Of a DNA stretch of 64,000 nucleotides, positions 19,101-32,434 are shown piece after piece. Under the pieces are notes generated by a model, which was not told the DNA's origin, did no database searches, and saw only the letters and a list, made by a program, of their open reading frames with translations. The position numbers and the translations under genes were made by a program. This stretch comes from Fusobacterium nucleatum_L (lineage in GTDB: Bacteria > Fusobacteriota > Fusobacteriia > Fusobacteriales > Fusobacteriaceae): NCBI RefSeq assembly GCF_050231725.1, contig NZ_CP077172.1, positions 1,054,001 through 1,118,000 of the forward strand, given 5' to 3'. Positions within the stretch are counted from its first letter, which is position 1; each line of letters starts with the position of its first letter.

Positions 19101-20060
19101 TATGATGTTCATGAATATCTAGTTGTAAGATCTCTTGATAGTATTGACTCAGAACCAAGAGTACACATACTTGATAAGAAAAATGAAAAATTAGCTACTT
19201 ACAATATTCCTTACGGAGCATATATGATGGTAAGAGATGGAGCAAAAGTTAAAAAAGGTGACATCATAGCTAAGATTATAAAATTAGGAGAAGGAACAAA
19301 GGATATCACTGGAGGTCTTCCAAGAGTACAAGAATTGTTTGAAGCAAGAAATCCAAAAGGAAAAGCTGTGCTTTCTGAAATAGATGGAAGAATAGAAATA
19401 TCTCCAACTAAGAAAAAACAAATGCGTGTTGTAAATGTTAAGTCACTTACAAATCCAGAAGACTATAAAGAATATCTAATTCCTATGGGAGAACGTTTGG
19501 TTGTTACTGATGGATTAAAGATAAAAGCAGGAGATAAAATAACAGAAGGAGCTATTTCGCCTTATGATGTATTAAATATCAAAGGACTTGTAGCAGCTGA
19601 ACAATATATATTGGAATCTGTACAACAAGTTTATAGAGACCAAGGAGTTACAGTTAACGATAAACATATAGAAATCATAGTTAAACAAATGTTTAGAAAA
19701 GTTAAGATAGTCGATTCAGGGGCTTCTTTATTCCTTGAAGATGAAATTATAGAAAAGAGAGTTGTGGATCTTGAAAATAAAAAGTTAGCAGAAGAAGGAA
19801 AAGCTCTTATTAAATATGAACCAGTTATACAAGGTATAACAAAAGCTGCAGTAAATACTGGAAGCTTTATATCTGCTGCTTCATTCCAAGAAACAACAAA
19901 GGTTTTATCAAATGCTGCTATTGAAGGAAAGGTTGACTACTTAGAAGGATTAAAAGAAAATGTAATTTTAGGTAAGAAAATTCCAGCAGGAACAGGATTT
20001 AATAAATATAAGGCTATAAAAATTAGATATAATAGCGAAGATAAACCAGAAGAGGAATAA
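16101..20060 (+). CDS. rpoC: DNA-directed RNA polymerase beta' subunit
   Basis: This is the largest polymerase subunit, 1319 residues. The N-terminal zinc ribbon is [19 protein letters not shown] (about residues 58-76), and the catalytic magnesium loop is NADFDGDQM. The second zinc site lies around [19 protein letters not shown]. The trigger-loop region follows as [20 protein letters not shown]. The start follows TTAAGGAGGATATAGATTTA. It is followed by repeat copy B and then yicC. Confidence 0.98.
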   Translation: [1319 protein letters not shown]

Positions 20061-20071
20061 GGGGCTATTTT

Positions 20072-20233
20072 AAAAATAGTTCGTTACTAGCCAGATTTTT
20101 TAACGGATAAAAATTAAGAATTCTCTGCAAATTCAACCAACTCGCTAACAAGTTAGCTCAAACATGTTGAGATTTGCTCGGCTCATTCTATTTAATTTTT
20201 ATCCTAAAATCTGGAATGTAACTCACTTATTTT
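20072..20233 (+). repeat. Palindromic dispersed repeat, copy B (downstream of rpoC)
   Basis: AAAAATAGTTCGTTACTAG at the left pairs imperfectly with the right end CACTTATTTT. The arm CCAGATTTT...GGATAAAAATTAA (20091-20117) pairs with TTAATTTTTATCC...AAAATCTGG (20192-20215). The inner part matches copy A closely (CCAACTCGCTAACAAGTTAG). It lies between rpoC and yicC. Confidence 0.85.
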
Positions 20234-20274
20234 ATAGAATAATTTTATTAATAAGAGAGGAAAGTGGAAATTAT

Positions 20275-21153
20275 ATGAGAAGTATGACAGGTTATTCCAA
20301 GTTAAATTATGAAGATGAAAACTATGTAATTAATATGGAAATAAAGAGTGTGAATAATAAAAATTTAGCCACTAAAATCAAACTTCCATATAATTTAAAC
20401 CCACTTGAAAGTTTTATAAGAGGAGAAATTGCCTCTCTTATAAGTAGAGGTTCTATTGATTTTAGAATTGAGTTTGAGAATAAAAATGAAAGTCTTAAGA
20501 ATTTAAAGTATGATGAAAATTTAGCAAAATCTTGTATGGACATTTTAAATAAGATGGAAGAAGATTTCAGTGATAAGTTTTCAAATAAAATGGATTTCTT
20601 AGTTAGAAACTTCGGAGTTATTACACAAAAAGATTTAGATACAGATGAAGAAAAATATAAAGAAATTATAGATTTAAAACTTAAAGAATTACTTCAGAAT
20701 TTTATTAAAACTAAGGTTGAAGAAGGAAGTAGATTAAGAATTTTTTTTAAAGAACAACTAAGTATTCTAAAATCAAAATTAGAACAAGTGAAAGAATTAA
20801 GACCACAAGTTATAGAAAACTATAGACAAAGATTACTAAACAATATAAACTCAGTTAGAGCTGATATAAATTTTAGTGAGGAAGATATTTTAAAGGAAGT
20901 TTTATTATTTAGTGACAGAGTGGATATAACAGAAGAAATATCAAGGTTAGAAAGTCATTTCAAGCAATTGGAACATGAGTTTGAAATAGATGAAATCTCT
21001 CAAGGAAAGAAAATAGAGTTTATTTTTCAAGAAGTATTTAGAGAATTTAATACTATGGGGGTAAAATCAAATATGTATGAAATATCTAAATTGGTTGTTG
21101 AAAGCAAAAATGAATTAGAAAAAATGAGAGAACAAATTATGAATATTGAGTAG
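20275..21153 (+). CDS. yicC: YicC-family endoribonuclease
   Basis: The YicC/YloC family are cytoplasmic endoribonucleases that take part in RNA turnover. The product starts MRSMTGYSKLN, the hallmark of the family, has SVNNKNLATKIKLP near residue 25, and ends in the DUF1732 domain with GKKIEFIFQEVFREFNTMG and SKNELEKMREQIMNIE. The ATG at 20275 (292 residues) was chosen because MRSMTGY is conserved and AGAGAGGAAAGTGG precedes it. An upstream in-frame start would run through the repeat. gmk follows after 12 bases, a common pairing. Confidence 0.93.
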   Translation: MRSMTGYSKLNYEDENYVINMEIKSVNNKNLATKIKLPYNLNPLESFIRGEIASLISRGSIDFRIEFENKNESLKNLKYDENLAKSCMDILNKMEEDFSDKFSNKMDFLVRNFGVITQKDLDTDEEKYKEIIDLKLKELLQNFIKTKVEEGSRLRIFFKEQLSILKSKLEQVKELRPQVIENYRQRLLNNINSVRADINFSEEDILKEVLLFSDRVDITEEISRLESHFKQLEHEFEIDEISQGKKIEFIFQEVFREFNTMGVKSNMYEISKLVVESKNELEKMREQIMNIE

Positions 21154-21165
21154 TGTGGAGGTATT

Positions 21166-21723
21166 ATGTCTTTGGGAGCTTTATATGTTGTTTCTGGTCC
21201 TAGTGGAGCAGGGAAATCAACAGTTTGTAAATTAGTAAGAGAAAGGCTTGGGATAAATTTATCTATATCTGCCACAAGTAGAAAGCCTAGAAATGGTGAA
21301 CAAGAAGGAGTTGACTATTTCTTTATAACAGCTGAAGAATTTGAAAGAAAAATAAAAAATGATGATTTTTTAGAATATGCAAATGTTCATGGAAATTATT
21401 ATGGTACTTTAAAATCTGAAGTTGAAGAAAGATTAAAAAGAGGCGAAAAAGTATTATTGGAGATTGATGTTCAGGGAGGAGTTCAAGTAAAGAATAAGTT
21501 CCCTGAGGCAAATTTAATATTTTTTAAAACAGCTAATAAAGAAGAATTAGAAAAAAGACTTAGAGGAAGAAATACAGATAGTGAAGAAGTAATACAAGCA
21601 AGACTTAAAAACTCATTAAAAGAGCTTGAGTATGAAAGTAAATATGATAGAGTTATAATAAATAATGAAATTGAACAAGCTTGTAATGATTTAATAAGTA
21701 TAATTGAAAATGGAGTGAGATAA
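21166..21723 (+). CDS. gmk: Guanylate kinase
   Basis: The enzyme phosphorylates GMP to GDP with ATP. The P-loop GPSGAGKST is at residues 11-19, the GMP-binding segment SATSRKPRNGEQEGVDYFF near residues 36-54, and LEIDVQGGVQVK in the middle. It has 185 residues. The start follows TGTGGAGGTATT. It is coupled to rpoZ with one base between stop and start, as in many Gram-positives. Confidence 0.97.
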   Translation: MSLGALYVVSGPSGAGKSTVCKLVRERLGINLSISATSRKPRNGEQEGVDYFFITAEEFERKIKNDDFLEYANVHGNYYGTLKSEVEERLKRGEKVLLEIDVQGGVQVKNKFPEANLIFFKTANKEELEKRLRGRNTDSEEVIQARLKNSLKELEYESKYDRVIINNEIEQACNDLISIIENGVR

Positions 21724-21724
21724 T

Positions 21725-21946
21725 ATGAAAAAAGATATCACTTATGACGAACTATTGGCAAAGATACCAAATAAATATGTTCTTACAATAGTTGGTGGAG
21801 AAAGAGCAAGAGAAAGAGCGAAAGAAAGAATGGAAAGAGGAGGAGAACCTTTACCTCTTACAAAATATGATAAGAAAGATACTGAAATGAAAAAAGTATT
21901 TAAAGAAATATTAGCTGGAAAGGTTGGTTATGAGGACGAAGAATAA
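21725..21946 (+). CDS. rpoZ: DNA-directed RNA polymerase omega subunit
   Basis: This is the small subunit that folds and stabilises beta'. The product is 73 residues. ITYDELLAKIPNKYVLTIVGGERARERAK matches the conserved helix and GERAR motif. It sits directly after gmk (one base apart) and its 3' end overlaps the apbE start. Confidence 0.93.
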   Translation: MKKDITYDELLAKIPNKYVLTIVGGERARERAKERMERGGEPLPLTKYDKKDTEMKKVFKEILAGKVGYEDEE

Positions 21947-22946
21947 ATTTGTAGTTTTTATTTTGTCGCTTTTTAGTTTATTTTTCTTTTCTTGTGGTAA
22001 AGAATTAGAGAAGATTGAAGAATCTAAATTTTTATTTGGAACTTATATAAAAATAATAGTATACAGTGATAATAAAGAAAAAGCTATTGAATCTATTGAA
22101 AAAGCCTTTAACGAGATTCAAAGAATAGATGAAAAATATAATAGTAAATTTGAAGGTAGTTTAATTTATAATTTAAATAATTCTGATAATAAAACTCTAA
22201 AGTTAGATGAAGAAGGAATAAGACTATTTGAAGGTGTAAAAAAATCTTATGAGTTGTCAGAGCATAAATATGATATAACTATTTCTCCACTCTTAGAATT
22301 ATGGGGTTTCACTGATGAGGCTATGGAACTTCCAACTTTAAAACTTCCAACAAAAGAAGAAATAGAATTTATAAAAACTTTTGTTGGATTTGATAAGGTC
22401 AAAATTTCTACTGATGGAATTCTTACAATAGATAGTCCAGTTAAAGAAATAGATACAGGTTCTTTTTTAAAGGGCTATGCTATTTCAAAAGCTAAAGAAG
22501 TTTTAAAAGAGCAAGGAATAAAAAGTGCCTTTATAACTTCAATTTCAAGTATAGATTTGATAGGTACAAAACCAGAAAATAAAGCTTGGAAAATAGGGCT
22601 ACAAAATCCAGATAATCCTGGGGATATGATAGGAATAGTTTCTTTAAAAGATAAAGCCATGGGAGTATCGGGAAATTATCAAACTTATGTTGAAATAAAT
22701 GGGGAAATGTATCACCATATCTTAGATAAAGATACAGGCTATCCAGTGACAGAAAAAAAAATGGTGGTAGTATTATGTGATAATGCATTTGATGCTGATT
22801 TACTTTCAACAACTTTCTTTTTAATGCCAATAGATAAGGTAATAAGTTATGTAAATAATAGAGAAGATTTGGATGTGTTGATAGTTGATAAAGATATGAA
22901 TATTATTACAAGTAAAAATTTTAAATATGAAGAAGTAAAAAAATAA
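21930..22946 (+). CDS. apbE: FAD:protein FMN transferase, lipoprotein (ApbE family)
   Basis: ApbE enzymes attach FMN covalently to threonine in extracytoplasmic or membrane redox proteins such as RnfG/NqrC. The N-terminus has a lipoprotein signal with lipobox LFFFSC (Cys22). The catalytic domain shows the typical start FGTYIKIIVY, KAFNEIQRIDEKYN, DTGSFLKGYAISKA and the metal/FAD region HHILDKDTGYPV. ATG 21930 lies inside rpoZ. An upstream TTG at 21924 is possible but less likely. The overlap with rpoZ implies translational coupling. A target Rnf complex is not in this window. Confidence 0.93.
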   Translation: MRTKNKFVVFILSLFSLFFFSCGKELEKIEESKFLFGTYIKIIVYSDNKEKAIESIEKAFNEIQRIDEKYNSKFEGSLIYNLNNSDNKTLKLDEEGIRLFEGVKKSYELSEHKYDITISPLLELWGFTDEAMELPTLKLPTKEEIEFIKTFVGFDKVKISTDGILTIDSPVKEIDTGSFLKGYAISKAKEVLKEQGIKSAFITSISSIDLIGTKPENKAWKIGLQNPDNPGDMIGIVSLKDKAMGVSGNYQTYVEINGEMYHHILDKDTGYPVTEKKMVVVLCDNAFDADLLSTTFFLMPIDKVISYVNNREDLDVLIVDKDMNIITSKNFKYEEVKK

Positions 22947-23021
22947 AATAAAAACTTGTAAATATATCAAAATTAAAATATAATAACAAGGTACTTAAAT
23001 TAAAAAATGGAGGGAAAAAGA

Positions 23022-25037
23022 ATGGATTTATTAACACAAGTTATGTACATTGGGTTAGCTGCTGGAATATTATCTTTACTTGCTGCATTTTTCTATGCTA
23101 AAAAAGTAGAGCATTATCAAATAAATATTCCAAAAGTAGAGGAAATAACAGCTGCAATAAGAGAAGGAGCTATGGCATTTTTGTCAGCAGAATATAGAAT
23201 TCTTGTTATATTTGTAATTGTAGTTGCAATAGCTTTAGGAGTTTTCATAAGTGCACCAACAGCAGGAGCTTTCGTTTTAGGAGCTGTAACTTCCGCAATA
23301 GCTGGGAATGCTGGTATGAGAATTGCTACTAAAGCAAACGGAAGAACAGCAATAGCTGCTAAAGAAGGAGGACTTGCAAAAGCACTTGATGTTGCATTTT
23401 CTGGTGGGGCAGTTATGGGACTTACAGTTGTTGGATTAGGAATGTTTATGTTATCTTTAATCTTATTAGTTTCAAAAACAGTTGGTATCAGTGTAAATGA
23501 TGTAACTGGATTTGGAATGGGAGCTTCTTCAATAGCATTATTTGCAAGAGTTGGAGGAGGAATCTATACTAAAGCAGCAGACGTTGGAGCAGACTTAGTT
23601 GGTAAGGTTGAAGCAGGAATACCTGAAGATGACCCTAGAAACCCAGCTACAATAGCTGATAACGTTGGAGATAACGTTGGGGACGTTGCAGGAATGGGAG
23701 CTGATTTATTTGAATCTTATGTTGGATCAATAATAGCTACTATAACTTTAGCTTATTTATTACCAGTAGATGATGCAACTCCTTATGTTGCAGCACCACT
23801 TTTAATTTCAGCATTTGGAATTATAGCTTCAATAATAGCCACTTTAACAGTAAAAACTAATGATGGAAATAAAGTGCATGCAAAACTTGAAATGGGAACA
23901 AGAATAGCTGGTATTTTAACTATAATTGCTTCTTATGGAATTATTCAATATTTAGGTCTAGAAATGGGAATATTCTATGCAATAGTTGCAGGACTTGTAG
24001 CAGGACTTGTTATAGCTTACTTCACAGGTGTTTATACTGACACTGGAAAGAAAGCAGTAAACAGAGTATCAGATGCAGCAGGAACAGGAGCAGCTACTGC
24101 AATAATCGAAGGTTTAGCGGTTGGTATGGAATCAACAGTTGCACCTTTAATAGTAATAGCAATAGCAATAATAGTTTCATTTAAAACAGGTGGATTATAT
24201 GGAATTTCAATAGCAGCAGTTGGAATGCTTGCAACAACAGGAATGGTTGTAGCAGTTGATGCTTATGGACCAGTTGCAGACAATGCTGGAGGAATTGCTG
24301 AAATGTCTGAATTACCACATGAAGTTAGAGAAACTACTGACAAACTAGATGCAGTTGGAAACTCAACAGCAGCAGTTGGTAAAGGATTTGCAATAGGTTC
24401 AGCAGCTTTAACAGCTCTATCTTTATTTGCTGCATATAAAGAAGCAGTGGATAAATTAACAAGTGAACCATTAATAATAGATGTTACTGACCCAGAAGTT
24501 ATAGCAGGATTATTTATAGGAGGAATGTTAACATTCTTATTCTCAGCTTTAACTATGACAGCAGTTGGTAAAGCAGCTATTGAAATGGTTGAAGAAGTTA
24601 GAAGACAATTTAGAGAATTTCCAGGAATTATGGATAGAACTCAAAAACCTGACTATAAGAGATGTGTTGAAATATCAACTCATTCATCTTTAAAACAAAT
24701 GATATTACCAGGAGTTTTAGCTATAATAGTTCCAGTTGCGATTGGACTATGGTCTGTAAAAGCTTTAGGAGGGTTACTTGCTGGAGCTCTTGTAACAGGG
24801 GTTTTAATGGCTATAATGATGGCAAATGCTGGTGGAGCTTGGGATAATGGTAAGAAACAAATTGAAGGTGGATACAAAGGCGACAAAAAAGGTTCTGATA
24901 GACATAAGGCAGCAGTTGTTGGAGATACAGTAGGAGATCCATTTAAAGATACATCTGGTCCTTCATTAAATATCTTAATTAAATTGATGTCAATAGTATC
25001 ACTTGTATTAGTTCCATTATTTGTTAAGTTTATGTAA
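23022..25037 (+). CDS. hppA: Membrane-bound ion-pumping pyrophosphatase
   Basis: This enzyme couples pyrophosphate hydrolysis to pumping H+ and/or Na+ out of the cell. It has 671 residues with about 16 membrane helices. The catalytic motif is visible as DVGADLVGKVEAGIPEDDPR followed by DNVGDNVGDVAGMGADLFE, and DTVGDPFKDTSGP lies near the C-terminus. The segment GNSTAAVGKG carries alanine where potassium-independent enzymes have lysine, so this is probably the K+-dependent, often Na+-transporting type. The ATG at 23022 follows GGAGGGAAAAAG. An earlier in-frame ATG overlaps that ribosome binding site. Confidence 0.95.
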   Translation: MDLLTQVMYIGLAAGILSLLAAFFYAKKVEHYQINIPKVEEITAAIREGAMAFLSAEYRILVIFVIVVAIALGVFISAPTAGAFVLGAVTSAIAGNAGMRIATKANGRTAIAAKEGGLAKALDVAFSGGAVMGLTVVGLGMFMLSLILLVSKTVGISVNDVTGFGMGASSIALFARVGGGIYTKAADVGADLVGKVEAGIPEDDPRNPATIADNVGDNVGDVAGMGADLFESYVGSIIATITLAYLLPVDDATPYVAAPLLISAFGIIASIIATLTVKTNDGNKVHAKLEMGTRIAGILTIIASYGIIQYLGLEMGIFYAIVAGLVAGLVIAYFTGVYTDTGKKAVNRVSDAAGTGAATAIIEGLAVGMESTVAPLIVIAIAIIVSFKTGGLYGISIAAVGMLATTGMVVAVDAYGPVADNAGGIAEMSELPHEVRETTDKLDAVGNSTAAVGKGFAIGSAALTALSLFAAYKEAVDKLTSEPLIIDVTDPEVIAGLFIGGMLTFLFSALTMTAVGKAAIEMVEEVRRQFREFPGIMDRTQKPDYKRCVEISTHSSLKQMILPGVLAIIVPVAIGLWSVKALGGLLAGALVTGVLMAIMMANAGGAWDNGKKQIEGGYKGDKKGSDRHKAAVVGDTVGDPFKDTSGPSLNILIKLMSIVSLVLVPLFVKFM

Positions 25038-25056
25038 TTAATATAAAAGTATAAAA

Positions 25057-25087
25057 AAACTCTCCCATTAGTTTGGGAGAGTTTTTT
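25057..25087 (+). terminator. Intrinsic terminator of hppA
   Basis: AAACTCTCCCA and TGGGAGAGTTT form an 11-bp stem with a six-base loop, followed by a T run. It starts 19 bases after the hppA stop. Confidence 0.92.
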
Positions 25088-25195
25088 ACTTACAAAAAAA
25101 TAAAAAAAGTATTTCTCAAAATTAAAAATATATTATATAATTATAGCTCAAGGTATATTAAATAATTAAAGCTATAAATTGGGGAGCTAGAAAAG

Positions 25196-27091
25196 ATGAA
25201 TGATTTAAAAAAAAGGAATATTGGAATAGATATGATTAAAGCTATTTCTCTAATTTCAGTTATAATTTACCACCTCTATGAATATAAAGGAACCTATATA
25301 GGGGTAGTTTTATTTTTTGTGATAAGTGGATATCTAATAACTGAAGTTCTATATGAAAGAGACGATAGCTATTTTAAATTTATAAAACGAAGATATACAA
25401 AAATTTTTCCACCTTTAATAGTTGTTTTAACTTCATCTTGCTTAGCTTTTTATTATTTTTATGGTTTTTTAAGTATGAAATTAATTTTTAACTCCATAAC
25501 AAGCTTGTTTGGATTAAGTAATATCTATCAAATTTACAGTGGAATGTCCTACTTTGAAAAAAGTGGAGATTTATTCCCATTGCTACATACTTGGAGTTTA
25601 TCAATAGAAATACAATTTTATCTGGTCTTTCCATTTTTAATATATCTATTAAAAAAATTAAAATTAAATATAAAAGTTATAGCTACATTGATATTAATAC
25701 TTTCTGGAATATCGGGAGCTTTAATGTTTTATAAGGAATATATAAACTATGACTTAAGTGCTATATACTATGGAACAGATACTAGAATCTTTTCAATTCT
25801 GATAGGATCTGCCTTTTATTTTTTGTTTAAAGATAAAGAATTGGATGCTAAAAAGTCAAATTTTATATCTTATGTATTTTTATTAATAATAGTTATTATA
25901 ATTTTATCAGTTGATTATTCATCAAAATCTAATTATTATGGCTTTTTATATTTAATAAGTATTTTCGGGGGATTTATAACAGTTACAAGTATAAAAACAG
26001 GTTTTTTAGATTTTAAAAATCCGATAGTAAAGCCTTTTTCTAAATTAGGAGAACATAGCTATGTTTATTATTTATGGCAATATCCAATTATGATTTATTT
26101 TTTGGAATATTTTAAATGGTCAGATATAGATTACAATTATACAGTTATATTACAGATAATTATTTTAATAATTTTATCAGAGATTTCTTACAAATTTTTG
26201 ATAGAATCAGTACAGGGGTCGATAATTTTGAGAAGAATATTTTTAGTTATATATGTAGCGATTTTAGTTTTTTTACCTATTAGTACAGAAACAAATTCTG
26301 AAGAGATTCAAAATAGAGCCAATGAAATTGATAATAATTTAATTCAAAAGAATCTTGAAAATATTAACTATAGTCTAGAAAAACAAGGAGAAAGTTCTCT
26401 GGAAACTAGTAGTACAGATTATATTATAGAAAGATTATTAAGAGAAGAAACTTCTCCAGAAAAAAAAGATGATAAAGTAGTAGAAGAGTTAGTCCACAAA
26501 AAAGAAGAAGATAAAAATTTAAAGCAAGAAAATGATAAAATAGAAGAAGGAAGTCTTAAAAAAGATCAAAAAGAAGAGAAAGTTTTAGTAGAAAAAAAGA
26601 ATCTTGGAAATACAATAGAGGCTAAAGAATATACTTTTATTGGAGATTCTGTTATGAAAATGGGGGAACCTTATATAAAAGAAATTTTTAAAGGTTCTAG
26701 TGTTGATGCTAAGGTATCAAGGCAATTCACAGATTTACCAAAAGTTTTAGAATCTTTAAAAGAAAATAGAAACTTAAAAAATACAGTTGTTATACATCTT
26801 GGAACTAACGGAGTAATAAATAAAGAAGCTTTTGAAACTTCGATGAAGATCTTAAAGGGAAAAAAGATATATATTATGAATACAGTTGTTCCAAAGCCAT
26901 GGGAAAAATCAGTAAATAAAAGCTTAAAAGAGTGGTCTGAAGAATACAGTAATATAACTATAATAGATTGGTATAAATATGCAAAGGGAGAAAAACAATT
27001 ATTTTATAAAGATGCAACCCATCCTAAACCAGAGGGAGCAAAAAAATATGCTGAATTTATTTTTGAAAATATAAAAGAAAAAATAAAGTAA
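25196..27091 (+). CDS. OatA-like O-acetyltransferase (acyltransferase-3 plus SGNH domains)
   Basis: This membrane enzyme probably O-acetylates a surface polymer such as peptidoglycan or lipopolysaccharide. Residues 1 to about 365 form the acyltransferase-3 membrane domain, with the catalytic-type histidine in IDMIKAISLISVIIYHL and HTWSLSIEIQFYLVFPFL. A charged linker rich in Lys and Glu (about 370-475) leads to an external SGNH esterase-like domain. That domain has the block I motif FIGDSVMKMG, HLGTNGV, and the catalytic pair in DATHPKPEGA near the C-terminus. The architecture matches OatA of Gram-positives, and in this Gram-negative the polymer is unknown. The start is in GGGGAGCTAGAAAAGATG. 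Confidence 0.88.
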   Translation: MNDLKKRNIGIDMIKAISLISVIIYHLYEYKGTYIGVVLFFVISGYLITEVLYERDDSYFKFIKRRYTKIFPPLIVVLTSSCLAFYYFYGFLSMKLIFNSITSLFGLSNIYQIYSGMSYFEKSGDLFPLLHTWSLSIEIQFYLVFPFLIYLLKKLKLNIKVIATLILILSGISGALMFYKEYINYDLSAIYYGTDTRIFSILIGSAFYFLFKDKELDAKKSNFISYVFLLIIVIIILSVDYSSKSNYYGFLYLISIFGGFITVTSIKTGFLDFKNPIVKPFSKLGEHSYVYYLWQYPIMIYFLEYFKWSDIDYNYTVILQIIILIILSEISYKFLIESVQGSIILRRIFLVIYVAILVFLPISTETNSEEIQNRANEIDNNLIQKNLENINYSLEKQGESSLETSSTDYIIERLLREETSPEKKDDKVVEELVHKKEEDKNLKQENDKIEEGSLKKDQKEEKVLVEKKNLGNTIEAKEYTFIGDSVMKMGEPYIKEIFKGSSVDAKVSRQFTDLPKVLESLKENRNLKNTVVIHLGTNGVINKEAFETSMKILKGKKIYIMNTVVPKPWEKSVNKSLKEWSEEYSNITIIDWYKYAKGEKQLFYKDATHPKPEGAKKYAEFIFENIKEKIK

Positions 27092-27096
27092 TGATG

Positions 27097-27125
27097 AAGC
27101 CGTTGTATTTAATAACGGCTTTTTT
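27097..27125 (+). terminator. Intrinsic terminator after the O-acetyltransferase
   Basis: AAGCCGTT and AACGGCTT form an 8-bp stem with a run of T residues. It begins six bases past the stop codon. Confidence 0.9.
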
Positions 27126-27200
27126 ATTATTGGAAATAAAGATAAAAATGAGAAATAAATAGAAAAAATAAAAAAAATGAAAAAAAGTTAAAAAATATTG

Positions 27201-27232
27201 TTGACAAAAAGTAGGAATAATGTTAATATAAT
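27201..27232 (+). promoter_or_regulatory. rRNA operon promoter
   Basis: A consensus TTGACA (27201-27206) precedes TAATAT at 17-base spacing (27224-27229), with an overlapping TATAAT at 27227-27232 (20-base spacing). It lies about 106 bases before the 16S gene. AATTGATGTCAATGCG directly after may be the initially transcribed region. Confidence 0.65.
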
Positions 27233-27337
27233 TGATGTCAATGCGACAAGGACATTAGCAACAGAATAGAGAAAAGACAAAAAGCAACCATAAAATTTGG
27301 TGTTAAATAAAAATAGCAGAATGAGCTATTAAAAAGA

Positions 27338-28859
<1,522 letters not shown>

Positions 28860-28919
28860 AAGGAGACAATGTTTTTCTCTATTCTATTGGTAATGTTCTT
28901 GCATGAACTTATCAATAAC

Positions 28920-28996
28920 GCGTTTGTAGCTCAGCTGGTTAGAGCACACGCCTGATAAGCGTGAGGTCGGTGGTTCAAGTCCACTCAAACGCACCA
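28920..28996 (+). tRNA. trnI: tRNA-Ile (anticodon GAT), CCA end encoded
   Basis: The acceptor GCGTTTG pairs with CAAACGC, the anticodon loop CTGATAA reads GAT, and the T arm is GGTTCAAGTCC. It lies in the 16S-23S spacer. Confidence 0.98.
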
Positions 28997-28999
28997 TGT

Positions 29000-29076
29000 G
29001 GGGATATAGCTCAGTTTGGGAGAGCGACGCACTTGCACTGCGTAGGTCAGCGGTTCGATCCCGCTTATCTCCACCA
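29000..29076 (+). tRNA. trnA: tRNA-Ala (anticodon TGC), CCA end encoded
   Basis: The acceptor GGGGATA pairs with TATCTCC, and the anticodon loop CTTGCAC reads TGC. It lies three bases after tRNA-Ile in the 16S-23S spacer. Confidence 0.97.
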
Positions 29077-29170
29077 TTTATTTTATCTGAACATTGGAAA
29101 CTATATAGTAGAACAAACAAGAAAAAAATTAACTCTAACAATTTCTTAGAGTTAGCTGTCAAAAAAAATA

Positions 29171-32078
<2,908 letters not shown>

Positions 32079-32144
32079 AAGCTCTACTATATAGTTTCAA
32101 GTGTTCAGACTTGCGCATAATAACTTTATGTGATAAAATACATA

Positions 32145-32264
32145 TGCTTGGTGAGTATAGCTATGGGGGTACACCTAGTTACATTCCGAACCTAGAAGTT
32201 AAGCCCATATACGCTGATGGTACTTGGCTGGAAGCGGCCTGGGAGAGTATGGATTTGCCAAGCA
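32145..32264 (+). rRNA. rrf: 5S ribosomal RNA
   Basis: The ends TGCTTGG and CCAAGCA pair to form the terminal helix. TACATTCCGAACCTAGAAGTTAA-type loop sequence typical of 5S lies in the middle (32190-32203). The length is about 120 bases. Confidence 0.96.
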
Positions 32265-32268
32265 ATTT

Positions 32269-32344
32269 GCTTCCTTAGCTCAGTCGGTAGAGCATGCGGC
32301 TGTTAACCGCAGCGTCAATGGTTCGAGTCCATTAGGAAGCGCCA
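32269..32344 (+). tRNA. trnN: tRNA-Asn (anticodon GTT), CCA end encoded
   Basis: The acceptor GCTTCCT pairs with AGGAAGC, and the loop CTGTTAA reads GTT. It closes the rRNA operon. Confidence 0.98.
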
Positions 32345-32355
32345 TTTTTGACACT

Positions 32356-32381
32356 AACACACTTTATTAGTGTGTTTTTTT
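32356..32381 (+). terminator. Intrinsic terminator of the rRNA operon
   Basis: AACACACT, loop TTATT and AGTGTGTT are followed by a run of seven T residues, 12 bases after tRNA-Asn. Confidence 0.92.
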
Positions 32382-32434
32382 ATTTTATATGTTAAAATCT
32401 AAATAGAAATTTATTTTAATTAGGAGTGAGTTTT

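Noticed and set aside
22531..22830. Reverse-strand frame inside apbE
   Set aside because: It lies wholly inside a clear gene and has no start signal.
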